The notes beneath the pieces are model-generated. The model was not told the DNA's origin and made no database searches. It worked only from the letters and a program-made list of their open reading frames with translations. This document shows positions 8,843-15,168 of a DNA stretch of 15,267 bases, in pieces (the stretch's first letter is position 1; each line of letters opens with the position of its first letter). Source of the DNA: Pelagophyceae sp. CCMP2097 (lineage: Eukaryota; Sar; Pelagophyceae); assembly GCA_026770575.1 (NCBI GenBank), contig MU657275.1:89489-104755 (forward strand), in the 5' to 3' direction. The position numbers and the translations under genes are program-made.

Positions 8843-8920
8843 TATCCACCAGCCCCGAAGCCCGGCGGCCACTATCCACCAGCCTCGAAGCCCGGCGACC
8901 CGTATTTACCCGTATTTACC
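8843..8920 (+). repeat. 30-bp and 10-bp tandem duplications
   Basis: TATCCACCAGCCCCGAAGCC and the following ten bases occur twice in tandem (8843-8872 and 8873-8902, with a few changes). They are followed by two perfect copies of CGTATTTACC (8901-8910 and 8911-8920). The equivalent place at the second locus (about 12797-12826) has only one copy of the 30-mer, so this duplication is specific to locus 1. Confidence 0.8.
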
Positions 8921-8931
8921 TGGTAAAATAT

Positions 8932-8971
8932 CGGTCGGTCGGCCTCTTATATAAAGGCCCCCGACCGACCG
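8932..8971. promoter_or_regulatory. TATA-like box in an 11-bp inverted repeat
   Basis: CGGTCGGTCGG (8932-8942) and its exact reverse complement (8961-8971) enclose CTTATATAAAGG, a good match to a eukaryotic TATA box. A plus-strand start about 25-30 bp downstream would fall near 8980. No convincing ORF follows on the plus strand: the frames at 8993-9254 lack an ATG start and a recognisable domain. It may be a promoter of a non-coding RNA or element, or a chance TATA in a (CGGT)n palindrome. Confidence 0.35.
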
Positions 8972-8992
8972 ACTCACCCCAAGTCCTGAAAG

Positions 8993-9300
8993 TTGAGCGG
9001 CGGCACGGGTCCCTCAAATCCCCCAAAACGGAAATTCGGATTGGTTGAGCGACGGTCATTTCGGGTGTCCAACATTTCACAGAACTCGAGTTTCAGAGGG
9101 CCTCCACGGGAGCCGCGTCGGGCCCAAAAGGGGGCCCTTGCGGCAGTCCCATCGCACCCGCGCCGTACTGTGCTGCGGTACCCTCAGTTTCCCTGGGACG
9201 TTCGTGCACGGCGAGATTGGAGCCTTTGCCATTCAGTCCCCGCGCCATAACTAACTCACCGCCATCGACAGCGGGAGCATACGCGTTATAAGCAAGGATG
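8993..9300. other. Stretch downstream of the TATA-like site, no gene supported
   Basis: Two overlapping plus-strand frames begin only at TTG codons and have Arg/Pro/Ser-rich translations. The bases do not favour either frame. I see no RNA gene. Confidence 0.35.
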
Positions 9301-9340
9301 CGCGTATCATACAGGGCCCCCCGTAGGGGGTAAACCCTCT

Positions 9341-9395
9341 GAAGGGCGCCTACTCAAGGGCGCCTACTGAAGGGCGCTTGCTCAAGGGCGCGTGC
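9341..9395 (+). repeat. 14-bp minisatellite, four copies
   Basis: Units GAAGGGCGCCTACT, CAAGGGCGCCTACT, GAAGGGCGCTTGCT and CAAGGGCGCGTGC are contiguous. The first base alternates G, C, G, C, so a 28-bp higher-order unit may have duplicated. Confidence 0.9.
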
Positions 9396-9396
9396 A

Positions 9397-10212
9397 GTTA
9401 TTTTTGAGTTTTAGCGATAAACATGGGTTCCGAGAATTTTGTCATTTTAGCGATAATTCGGGGTTCTCGTCTAAGAGCGAAAGTAATCGATTCCAGCTGG
9501 ATTTGATCGAGAATCGATTCGGAATCGATTCAGCATCGATTCGAATCCGCCTTGTCCGAATTGCGCGAATGGCCGTGACGCGAATGCCTTCGCGCGTTCC
9601 GGCGATTGCCAGTGGACTCCGAGTCCGACTCGAAACGGCCACCGCGACGGCCGCTGGGGCCTCGCGCTTGGTGCGCCGCGCGCGCTGCGCGCGCGCGAAG
9701 CGCGCGCAGCGCGCTCGGAGAGGGAGATGGGTTGTGGACCTCTGAATACACAGTTTATATACCAAAGGGAAACTTACAATGCAAGCTGTGACAGTTCACA
9801 GTGCACCAGATGTTGTGAGAGGATATCATAGATGCAGTCAAGTAATTGATCGAGACTCGCCCGCCGGAACGCGGGTTCGAATCTGGATGAAAGATGCACA
9901 CTAGAGACCCGAATAACAAAATTGGGTCGGACGCGACTCATTTATGTTTAGCGGTGATAGTATGGGTCTGAGTTCGAGACTACTTTTTTGCCAGAATTTG
10001 TAATTATTTTCTTTTTATGGGTTATGGTCGTCATTTGAATCGATTCTGAATCGATTCCAGGGTCTATTCAAATCGTGTGAGAATCGATTCTGGCATCGAT
10101 TCAGAATAGACCGAGATTAAATTAGGAATCAATTAAAATCGCTCTTAGACGCTATATGGTCATTTTAAACGTTAATCGGGTTTTCAGAGGCAGATTTCAG
10201 CGATAATTTAGT
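9397..10212. repeat. AT-richer island with GAATCGATTC and TTTTAGCGATA motifs
   Basis: GAATCGATTC, itself a palindrome, or close variants occurs repeatedly at 9484-9545 and again at 10037-10103. TTTTAGCGATAA-like motifs occur at about 9410, 9447, 9945 and 10195. CGTCTAAGAGCGA (9468-9480) is exactly inverted at 10139-10151 and similarity continues inward for about 14 nt. GGTCTATTC (10061-10069) is inverted at 10104-10112. The arrangement suggests a non-autonomous element of about 680 bp, or several nested ones, but clean ends and a target duplication are not evident. A lone B-box-like GCGGGTTCGAATCTGG lies at about 9870-9885. Confidence 0.5.
9680..9714. repeat. 15-bp all-GC perfect hairpin
   Basis: GCGCGCTGCGCGCGC (9680-9694) and its exact reverse complement (9700-9714) flank the loop GCGAA. 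The stem is entirely G:C, so it would be exceptionally stable as RNA or single-stranded DNA. It sits inside the AT-richer island, in sharp compositional contrast with its surroundings. Confidence 0.85.
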
Positions 10213-10303
10213 ATACGGAGGCTGTTGAATGCGCTACAAGCAGGTCAGTCCAAATTAGATCAGCCGTTTTTGGCGATTTTTTGGGCGAACATCCTGCCAA
10301 AAA

Positions 10304-10640
10304 CCTATCGACCGGAAAGTGTAGGAGGCCTAGCTAGAGGGAGGTTTTTCGACGATGACATGGGGGGGCGGCCCCCCAGACGCCGCGCGCCCGTCCTCGG
10401 GGGAAGCAGGTCGCGCCCGTCTGTAGGACCGTGCTCGTCATCTCCACGCTACACCTAGGTACGCTTACTCGAAGCGCGGCGTCCTTTGCCCTTGGAAACC
10501 GTTCGGTCTCTGTGGCTCCTTGTTTGACTCTGCTCGTCCGCGCCCTGCTCGTCCACGACACGCGTCGCGTAAGCTTTCCCCCATGTGACCGTCGTAAAAC
10601 CTCCCTAGAGCTAGGCCTCCTACACTTTCCGGTCGATAGG
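10304..10640. mobile_element. MITE-like element with 63-nt terminal inverted repeats
   Basis: The left arm 10304-10366 and right arm 10578-10640 are reverse complements at about 58 of 63 positions. The outer 32 nt (from CCTATCGACCGGAAAGTGTA on the left) are perfect and include the palindrome AGGCCT. Weaker similarity continues outside both arms (TTTTNGCGA..ATCCT), so the true ends may lie about 25-30 nt further out, near 10275 and 10668. The interior of about 210 bp is GC-rich and has no transposase-like reading frame. This is the structure of a non-autonomous DNA transposon moved in trans. I could not identify a target-site duplication or assign a superfamily. Confidence 0.75.
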
Positions 10641-10689
10641 GTTGATAGGATATCGCTAAAATACGTTACCCTTTTGGTCGATAACTTGG

Positions 10690-11350
10690 ACTTGATTGAA
10701 AAACAATAAAAACCCAATAAAATCTCACGAGAAAACCAGAACGGACCCTAAAAAAATGTTAACGTCATTGGAGGCTGATTTGATTTGGACTGAGGTGCCT
10801 ATTAAAAGGTGCCATGGACGGTTTAAGCACGATTGCGTTGCATAGACCGAGGCGAGTAAGCTGTATTCTGGTGGATTTACCACTCAGTTCCCCACTGCTA
10901 TAATTGGTTCCCTGATTAATATGTTTCTCGATCGCGATTTGAGAGTGTGAGCGCAATCGATCTCCGATAATCCCGTCGCCTCGGAACTGGTGGGGGGTGC
11001 CCATGAACTAGCTTCTGCAAAAGGCCGTTTCTCCCCCCGGCTCCTGTGGCCCGCGCGGGAAGCATTTCTTGCTCCGCGCGTTTCCCTTGATCGGGCCTTT
11101 CTCGGTCCATAGCCAACCGTTTTCGTCGCTCCTTGGGCCACCGATCCGCGCCGAGGTCCGTCGCCCGCGCGGGCAACGTCACTTCCGCGCGCGCCGGCGC
11201 GCCCCGTCGCCGTCTACCAAGCCTTCCTTCATAACAAGCGAGTACGTTTTTTAAGTCCGTTGGATGGCCGTTAAAGGCAAAGCTAGGGCTTTATGAACAC
11301 TTTTAAACCCGTGCATCGTCTTAAATCGCGCACAAAATTTCAAATTGAAT
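10690..11350. other. Gene-free stretch
   Basis: I see no supported gene. On the minus strand, 10884-11182 holds two overlapping open frames of 85-88 codons. They carry a short internal repeat (LPARAT twice), reflecting two similar GC-rich blocks at about 11050-11075 and 11155-11190. Neither has a recognisable domain. Confidence 0.4.
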
Positions 11351-11354
11351 TGAA

Positions 11355-11832
11355 GCGCCAGACGGATTTTCTAAGCGAGGGCAGCAAAGTGGCAGATTTG
11401 CTCGGTGTAACAGTAGGGATTTTCTCAGCGCGCACGGTGTCCGCCGAGGTTGGAAGTGGCGCGTTCGACGCGCGGCGTCGCGGTGCACATCCTGTACCAA
11501 AACTTTACCGGCATCACGCGCGCGCCGCGCGCACTGTGCGAAAAAGCTAGGGGAAAATTGGCAAATAGAGATCAGGGCTCTTTTTCGGAACACATTATTT
11601 TCACTTTCCCCCGACCCTATATGTAAACTTTCCCCTAGCTTCTTCGCACAGTGCGCGCGGCGTGCGCGCGCCACGCCGGTAATGTTTTGGTACAGGTTGT
11701 AGCTCACGACGCCGCGCGTCGAATGCGTCACTCCCGACCTCGGCGGACCCCGCGCGCGCTGAGAAATTCCCTACTGTTACACCGAGGCAATTTGGTCCGA
11801 AAATGCCCCTGCTTAAAAAATTCCTCTGGCGC
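11355..11832. mobile_element. Foldback element with ~200-nt inverted arms next to tRNA-Met
   Basis: The inner arms 11401-11556 and 11629-11786 are closely similar reverse complements. They share CTCGGTGTAACAGTAGGGA, TTTCTCAGCGCGC, TCCGCCGAGGT, TTCGACGCGCGGCGTCG, CCTGTACCAAAAC, CGCGCGCACTGTGCGAA and AGCTAGGGGAAA. Similarity continues outward through 11355-11400 and 11787-11832 at about two thirds identity, ending in GCGCCAGA at both termini. The central spacer of about 70 nt is unrelated. The right terminus overlaps the first two bases of the tRNA-Met gene. There is no transposase in the window, so this would be a non-autonomous element. Both arms are open in the same frame (peptide SAEVGS.AFDARRR in each), so they may derive from a duplicated gene fragment. 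Confidence 0.8.
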
Positions 11833-11903
11833 CCCCTTGGCTCAGTCGGTAGAGCGTTAGTCTCATAATCTGAAGGTCGGCAGTTCGATCCTGTTAGGGG
11901 GCA
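11831..11903 (+). tRNA. Elongator tRNA-Met (anticodon CAU)
   Basis: The 73-nt sequence folds into a complete cloverleaf. The acceptor stem is GCCCCCT with AGGGGGC, followed by discriminator A. The D arm is GCTC..GAGC. The anticodon loop is CTCATAA with anticodon CAT and the U31-U39 mismatch also known in yeast elongator tRNA-Met. The variable loop is AGGTC, and the T arm is GGCAG-TTCGATC-CTGTT with two G:U pairs. The internal Pol III A box (TGGCTCAGTCGG) and B box (AGTTCGATCCT) are present. There is no intron and no encoded CCA, as in eukaryotic nuclear genes. The 3' flank has a C14 run rather than an immediate T tract, so the Pol III stop is probably the T-rich stretch further on. The 5' end abuts a foldback element. 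Confidence 0.95.
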
Positions 11904-11912
11904 TGTTTCAGT

Positions 11913-11926
11913 CCCCCCCCCCCCCC
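11913..11926 (+). repeat. C14 homopolymer
   Basis: Fourteen consecutive C residues lie 10 nt after the tRNA-Met gene. The exact length may be a sequencing estimate. Confidence 0.9.
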
Positions 11927-11959
11927 ATTGCAACAGACTAAGCCAGTTTGCGAGTAGCG

Positions 11960-12052
11960 ATTGACGCGATCGCTCAAAGTCAGGGTCGCGGGTTCGAATC
12001 CCGTCGTCGTCAAAGATTTTTTCGGCGGCTCATATTTCCTTATGTTTTTTTT
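11960..12052 (+). repeat. B-box repeat family, locus 2, leading partial unit
   Basis: GGGTCGCGGGTTCGAATCCC at about 11985-12004 is a perfect T-arm/B-box hairpin, followed by GTCGTCGTCAAAGATTTTTT and CGGCGGCT, the standard 3' block of unit A. The 5' part of the unit is missing. It begins within about 60 bp of the tRNA-Met gene. Confidence 0.6.
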
Positions 12053-12286
12053 GAAGCGTTTTTTGGTGAAGCGCAGCGGCGATGAGGGGGGGGGTCCGGG
12101 GGGGCACCCTCCGGTAGAGAACGCGCGAAGGAGCCCGATATCCGATACTCACCCAATAGACCGAAAGTACGTGGGTACCCGTAGATCCTGTGATCCAAAA
12201 AACCCAAGGTCGCGGGTTCGAATCCTGTCGTCGACAAAGATTTTTTTCGGCGGCTTATATATATATATATATATATTTATTTTTTT
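12053..12286 (+). repeat. B-box repeat unit A, copy 1 of a tandem array
   Basis: The unit runs from GAAGCGTTTTTTGGTGAAGC through a G-tract block, GCACCCTCCGGTAGAGAACG, CCCGATATCCGATACTCACC, GACCGAAAGTACGTGGGTAC, GTAGATCCTGTGATCC, then GGTCGCGGGTTCGAATCCTG, TCGTCGACAAAGATTTTTTT and CGGCGGCT. A (TA)n tract of about 20 nt (12256-12275) closes the unit. The B box is intact and the T run after it could end Pol III transcription. GAAGCGCAGCGG near the start resembles an A box, but lies about 150 bp upstream of the B box, too far for a tRNA. Confidence 0.75.
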
Positions 12287-12510
12287 GAAGCGTTTTTTGG
12301 TGAAGCGCAGCGGCGATGAGGGGGGGTCCGGGGGGGCACCCTCCGGTAGAGAACGCGCGAAGGAGCCCGATATCCGATACTCACCCAATAGACCGAAAGT
12401 ACGTGGGTACCCGTAGATCCTATGATCCCAAAAAGCGCAGAGTCGCAGGTTCAAATCCTGTCGTCGACAAGGATTTGTTTGACGGCTACTTCTTTTTTTA
12501 TGTTTCATTT
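12287..12510 (+). repeat. B-box repeat unit A, copy 2
   Basis: This unit is nearly identical to copy 1 over its first 130 bp. Differences are concentrated around the tRNA-like part: GTAGATCCTATGATCC, and a weakened B box AGGTTCAAATCC. The 3' block reads TCGTCGACAAGGATTTGTTT and GACGGCT, closer to the locus-1 copy at 8515-8541 than to copy 1. The period to copy 1 is 234 bp and to the next unit 224 bp. Confidence 0.75.
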
Positions 12511-12826
12511 GAAGCGTTTTTGGTGAAGCGCGGCGGTGATGAGGGGGGCACCCCCCGGCAGCGAACGGGCGAAAGAGCTCGATATCCGATATTCACTCTA
12601 TAGACCAATAGGACGCGGGCACCCATACATCCTGTGTTCCAAAAAAAAGGATAGGAATCCTACAATTGTACGGTCCAGAATCCGATTCCCGTCGTCGGTA
12701 AAGTTGCTCCGGCGCACCCCCTCCCCTCCCCTCCGTGCTCGACGCCTGACAGTTGAAGGACGCAGAGCCGCATCATTCTCCCATTCCCAAAACAAATCCA
12801 CCAGCCCCGAAGCCCGGCGACCCCTA
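12511..12826 (+). repeat. B-box repeat terminal unit B, locus 2
   Basis: This is the homologue of 8566-8872. It starts like unit A (GAAGCGTTTTTGGTGAAGCG), but after GATATCCGATATTCAC it switches to the B-specific tail: CAATTGTACGGTCCAGAATC, CGATTCCCGTCGTCGGTAAA, GTTGCTCCGGCGCACCCCCT, CCGTGCTCGACGCCTGACAG, CGCATCATTCTCCCATTCCC and CCACCAGCCCCGAAGCCCGG. The shared right end at both loci, CCCGGCGACCC, probably marks the true 3' limit of the composite repeat. Confidence 0.75.
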
Positions 12827-13208
12827 TTGAGACGAGGCACCTCCCGCGGTCGACGGCGGCGCGTGATAGGCCCTAACCACAGAAGAGGCTCCGTCTGGGC
12901 CATTTTGGGGGCCTATGGGCGCCGGGCCGCTCAGGAAGTCGCCGGCTTATGGTGCTACCGTCGGCACTTGCCGTCGATGCCGCCTTGATGTCCTACATGA
13001 CGTTAAGGCGCGCTGAATGGCTCGACGCCCACGATATCGCTTACAACGATGTGTGTTTAACAAAATCCGAATTACCTTCGGGAATTCGCCGCCCTGGGCC
13101 GTCGGCGGACACCGCCGCCTTTGCTTTTCGGCGCGCGTCGGTGTTTGCCTCGGGCCTTTGGGTGGCTGTGGGCGTCTTCGGCGCCGCCCGGCGCCGGTCA
13201 GTGGGCCG

Positions 13209-14297
13209 ATGCATCGCCTCTCGCGCCTTTCGCGCCTTTGGCGTTGCGCGGCGCGGCCTCTGCCGCGCTTGAAGCCCGCCGCATTCAGACTCGAAGTTCT
13301 CTCGGAGCAGCCCTGGCGGAATTCGAAGACGCCGGCTCGGAAGATGTTGAATGCTTCGTCGACGAATGCCCAGCTGACCAAGAAGCTCCTCACGCGCAGG
13401 AACGCGTTCCAGGTCCTCGACCTCTTCGCCTTGGGAGCGCACCGCTTCGACGAATGCAATTTCGCGACGGCGCTGGTTCAAATCGCGTCCAAGCTTAGTT
13501 CGAAGTACGCAGTCGAGAAATCAAAAGTGCGAGACGACGCGCGCCTCGAAAATCTATTCGCAAGAGCGGCGGCCGACGTTCAGAATTGGCAAATTGCGAG
13601 GAATCTCGCGCGCGCGGCCTACGCGGCGGCGAAGCTCGGGAACGCGAAGTACAGCGGCAACCTCTTGGCGGCCGTCGCTTTGAAAGCGCCAGAGCTGGTT
13701 TGGCAATTCGAGGCCCGAGACGTCGCAAACACCGCCTGGGCCTTTGCGCATTCAAACTTCCCGGCGCCGGAGCTCTTCGAGGCCGTCGCGGCACAGGCGC
13801 TGAAGAAGACGTTTGACGCGCACTCTCTTTCAAACACTGCCTGGGCCTTCGCCAAAGCTCAACGGCACGACGCGCCGCAAGCTCGAAAGCTCTTCCAATC
13901 TTTCGCGGAAAGGGCGCCGAGGCTGATGGACACGTTTCACGCGCAGGACCTCTCCAACACCGCGTGGGCATTCGCCACCGCGGGTCTCCAAACCAAAAAA
14001 GTATTCCGCGCCATCTCAGCCGTCTCGCTGCGGAGCATCGACTTGTTCAGACCTCCGGAATTGGCAAATCTGGCCTGGGCCTTTGCCACCGCGGAATATC
14101 GAGATGCGAAGTTGTTCACCGCCCTCGCGGAACAATCGCGATTAAAATTCAACAAGTTCAAATCAAACGACCTCGCCGACCTCGCCTTTGCATTCGCCTT
14201 TGCATTCGCCGACTTCGAGGCGCCGGACCTGCTCGGGCGCATTTCGAGCGAGTTGGCCAAACGGAAACATGTACACAAGTTGCGGTGGCGCGGCTGA
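13209..14297 (+). CDS. Organelle-targeted NTAWAFA helical-repeat protein (HPR/OPR-like), frameshifted 3' end
   Basis: I choose the ATG at 13209 because it opens an Arg-rich, acid-poor presequence (MHRLSRLSRLWRCAARPLPR) of organelle-targeting type. An in-frame ATG at 13017 adds an unconvincing 64 residues. Residues 46-100 (NAQLTKKLL..NFATALVQIASKL) match the conserved N-terminal block of algal FASTK/RAP-type proteins. Helical repeats follow, with the core NTAWAFA or a variant at residues 174, 209, 250, 287 and 324. Spacing is 35-41 residues, mostly 37, the heptatricopeptide (HPR) length. Such proteins bind organellar RNA and act in its processing, stability or translation; this role is family inference. 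The frame ends HKLRWRG-stop, but the repeat pattern resumes immediately in another frame, so the gene is broken by an indel near 14280. No RAP domain is visible. G/C at third codon positions is high throughout. Confidence 0.85.
   Translation: MHRLSRLSRLWRCAARPLPRLKPAAFRLEVLSEQPWRNSKTPARKMLNASSTNAQLTKKLLTRRNAFQVLDLFALGAHRFDECNFATALVQIASKLSSKYAVEKSKVRDDARLENLFARAAADVQNWQIARNLARAAYAAAKLGNAKYSGNLLAAVALKAPELVWQFEARDVANTAWAFAHSNFPAPELFEAVAAQALKKTFDAHSLSNTAWAFAKAQRHDAPQARKLFQSFAERAPRLMDTFHAQDLSNTAWAFATAGLQTKKVFRAISAVSLRSIDLFRPPELANLAWAFATAEYRDAKLFTALAEQSRLKFNKFKSNDLADLAFAFAFAFADFEAPDLLGRISSELAKRKHVHKLRWRG
14184..14207 (+). repeat. 12-bp in-frame tandem duplication in the repeat gene
   Basis: GCCTTTGCATTC occurs twice in tandem, turning the repeat core LAFAFA into LAFAFAFAFA (four extra residues). 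The reading frame is kept. This lengthens one helical repeat relative to its neighbours. Confidence 0.9.
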
Positions 14298-14499
14298 AGA
14301 CTTTGACAGTTGCAGCGTTGGCGGACACGGCGTGGGCCTCCGCCACGGCCAAAGTTTCAAAACGCCACCTCACGGAGAAACTTGCGTTCGAGGCATCCGC
14401 AAAGTGGGCATCTGGCACCAAAGCCCAAGGCGAGAACTTTGAATGGGCCTTTGCAGAGCTGGGACTCTCGGAGACGCCCTGGGTCGCCGCGCAGTCTAT
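14282..14499 (+). pseudogene. Out-of-frame continuation of the helical-repeat gene
   Basis: In the frame two bases later than the 13209 frame, the sequence reads VAVARLKTLTVAALADTAWA, then a second block with GENFEWAFAELGLSETPWVA. ARLKTLTVAALADTAWASAT aligns with the in-frame repeats (RLMDTFHAQDLSNTAWAFAT). This is therefore the next one or two repeats of the same protein. A one-base loss or two-base gain around 14278-14283 explains the shift; a 29-nt GT..AG interval (14271-14299) would also restore the frame but removes part of the aligned repeat and is unusually short for an intron. Homology-like sequence ends where the GGGGCCCC block begins. Confidence 0.65.
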
Positions 14500-14580
14500 G
14501 GGCTTATGGGGTCCAGCCGACCCAATATGGGGTACGGGGCCCCATATGGGGCCCCATGTTGGGTCCCATGGGGCGGCGGG
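14497..14580. repeat. GGGGCCCC-rich palindromic insert, copy A
   Basis: This is a dense block of ATGGGG, CCCCAT and GGGGCCCC motifs, including CATATGGGGCCCCATG. It shares GGGCTTATGGGG and GGGGTCCARCCKACCCAATA with copy B at 14862-14942, in rearranged order. It follows directly on the last recognisable helical-repeat residues (PWVAAQS), so it may have interrupted the gene. Its ends are less clear than those of copy B. Confidence 0.6.
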
Positions 14581-14589
14581 GTTCCAGCC

Positions 14590-14895
14590 GGCGCGCCTCG
14601 CCGGCATCGTGCCGGCCGGACCAGGACGCCCAACCTTTTCCGCCGCGCCGGCCCAAGTCTCCACGTGTCGAGTACTCGAGGTCCGTCGCGCTCAGCGCGC
14701 CGACGGGCCGGCGCGACAAGTCCATCTCATCGACCTCGGCCACGTCGGCCATGCCAGTGCCAGTGGCCTCGAATTCGAATGGCGCGCGCTCGTCGGGTTC
14801 GTTAAACACACACCGTCAGCGTTTCGTACGGAAACTGCTCGCCGAAATTCCAGAGTGGCTTCCGTATGGGGCCCCACGGGGCCGTGTGGGGTCCA
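14590..14895 (-). pseudogene. Coding-like fragment on the minus strand, weakly C2-domain-like
   Basis: On the minus strand a frame from about 14880 reads KPLWNFGEQFPYETLTVCV. A neighbouring frame then reads VFNEPDERAPFEFEATGTG and MADVAEVDEMDLSRRPVGAL, with the switch at a GTGTGTG run near 14803-14812. Joined by eye, the order 'PxWNxxxxFxxxTLTVxVxNEPD..G.G.A.V....LS' loosely recalls the second half of a C2 domain; this is a guess. Third-position G/C is high. A plus-strand frame over the same bases shares the same wobble position (Ser/Ala-rich, then RQRFVRKLLAEIPEW) and is a real competitor, perhaps the tail of the upstream gene. The minus frame meets a stop inside copy B of the GGGGCCCC element. 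Confidence 0.3.
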
Positions 14896-14942
14896 ACCTA
14901 CCCAATATGGGCTTATGGGGCCCAATATGGGGCCCCATACGG
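14862..14942. mobile_element. 81-bp GGGGCCCC palindromic mini-element, copy B
   Basis: The perfect 15-nt inverted repeats CCGTATGGGGCCCCA (14862-14876) and TGGGGCCCCATACGG (14928-14942) bound a 51-bp core that holds GTGTGGGGTCCAACCTACCC and GGGCTTATGGGGCCCAATAT. The core phrases also occur in copy A. The size and perfect ends suggest a very small MITE-like insert. No target-site duplication is evident (flanks GGCTT and CGACC). Stops introduced on the minus strand and GPIWGP-type low-complexity translation on the plus strand suggest it is not original coding sequence. Confidence 0.6.
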
Positions 14943-15168
14943 CGACCCAGGAGACGCCCGCAGTCGCCCCCGACCCTCGGACTCTTAAATGAAGCGTGCG
15001 CGACGCGGACCGCGCTCTCTTACAGGGGTTCGTACCCGGGGAAGGTAAGGGTTCGCGTAAGAATGTGGAAACATGAAAGAGAACGTGGGAATCTGACCCA
15101 TCTCACAGAGTCTCATGGAACATGAACCCAAATTTGCAAATTCTGCTGTTCAAACCAGCAACCCCAAG

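Noticed and set aside
11601..11933. Minus-strand 110-codon frame across tRNA-Met
   Set aside because: Its N-terminal part is the antisense translation of the tRNA gene, which is certain. The rest is the foldback arm.
11940..12016. A second complete tRNA directly after tRNA-Met
   Set aside because: The T arm and B box are perfect, but no acceptor-stem partner, D arm or anticodon stem can be formed upstream.
12040..12508. Minus-strand proteins with RIRTRDLG- or GFEPATL-like motifs
   Set aside because: Such peptides are the well-known false translation of tRNA T-arm sequence; here they come from the B-box repeats.
13017..13208. In-frame upstream ATG at 13017 as start of the helical-repeat gene
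   Set aside because: The extra 64 residues are Gly/Arg/Pro-rich without features, and an organelle-targeting presequence begins cleanly at 13209. It is not strictly excluded.
12949..13272. 107-codon plus-strand frame overlapping the 5' part of the helical-repeat gene
   Set aside because: It ends before the conserved repeats in another frame, while the ATG at 13209 gives a targeting-like presequence directly in frame with the repeats. It could be a 5' exon only if an intron were shown.
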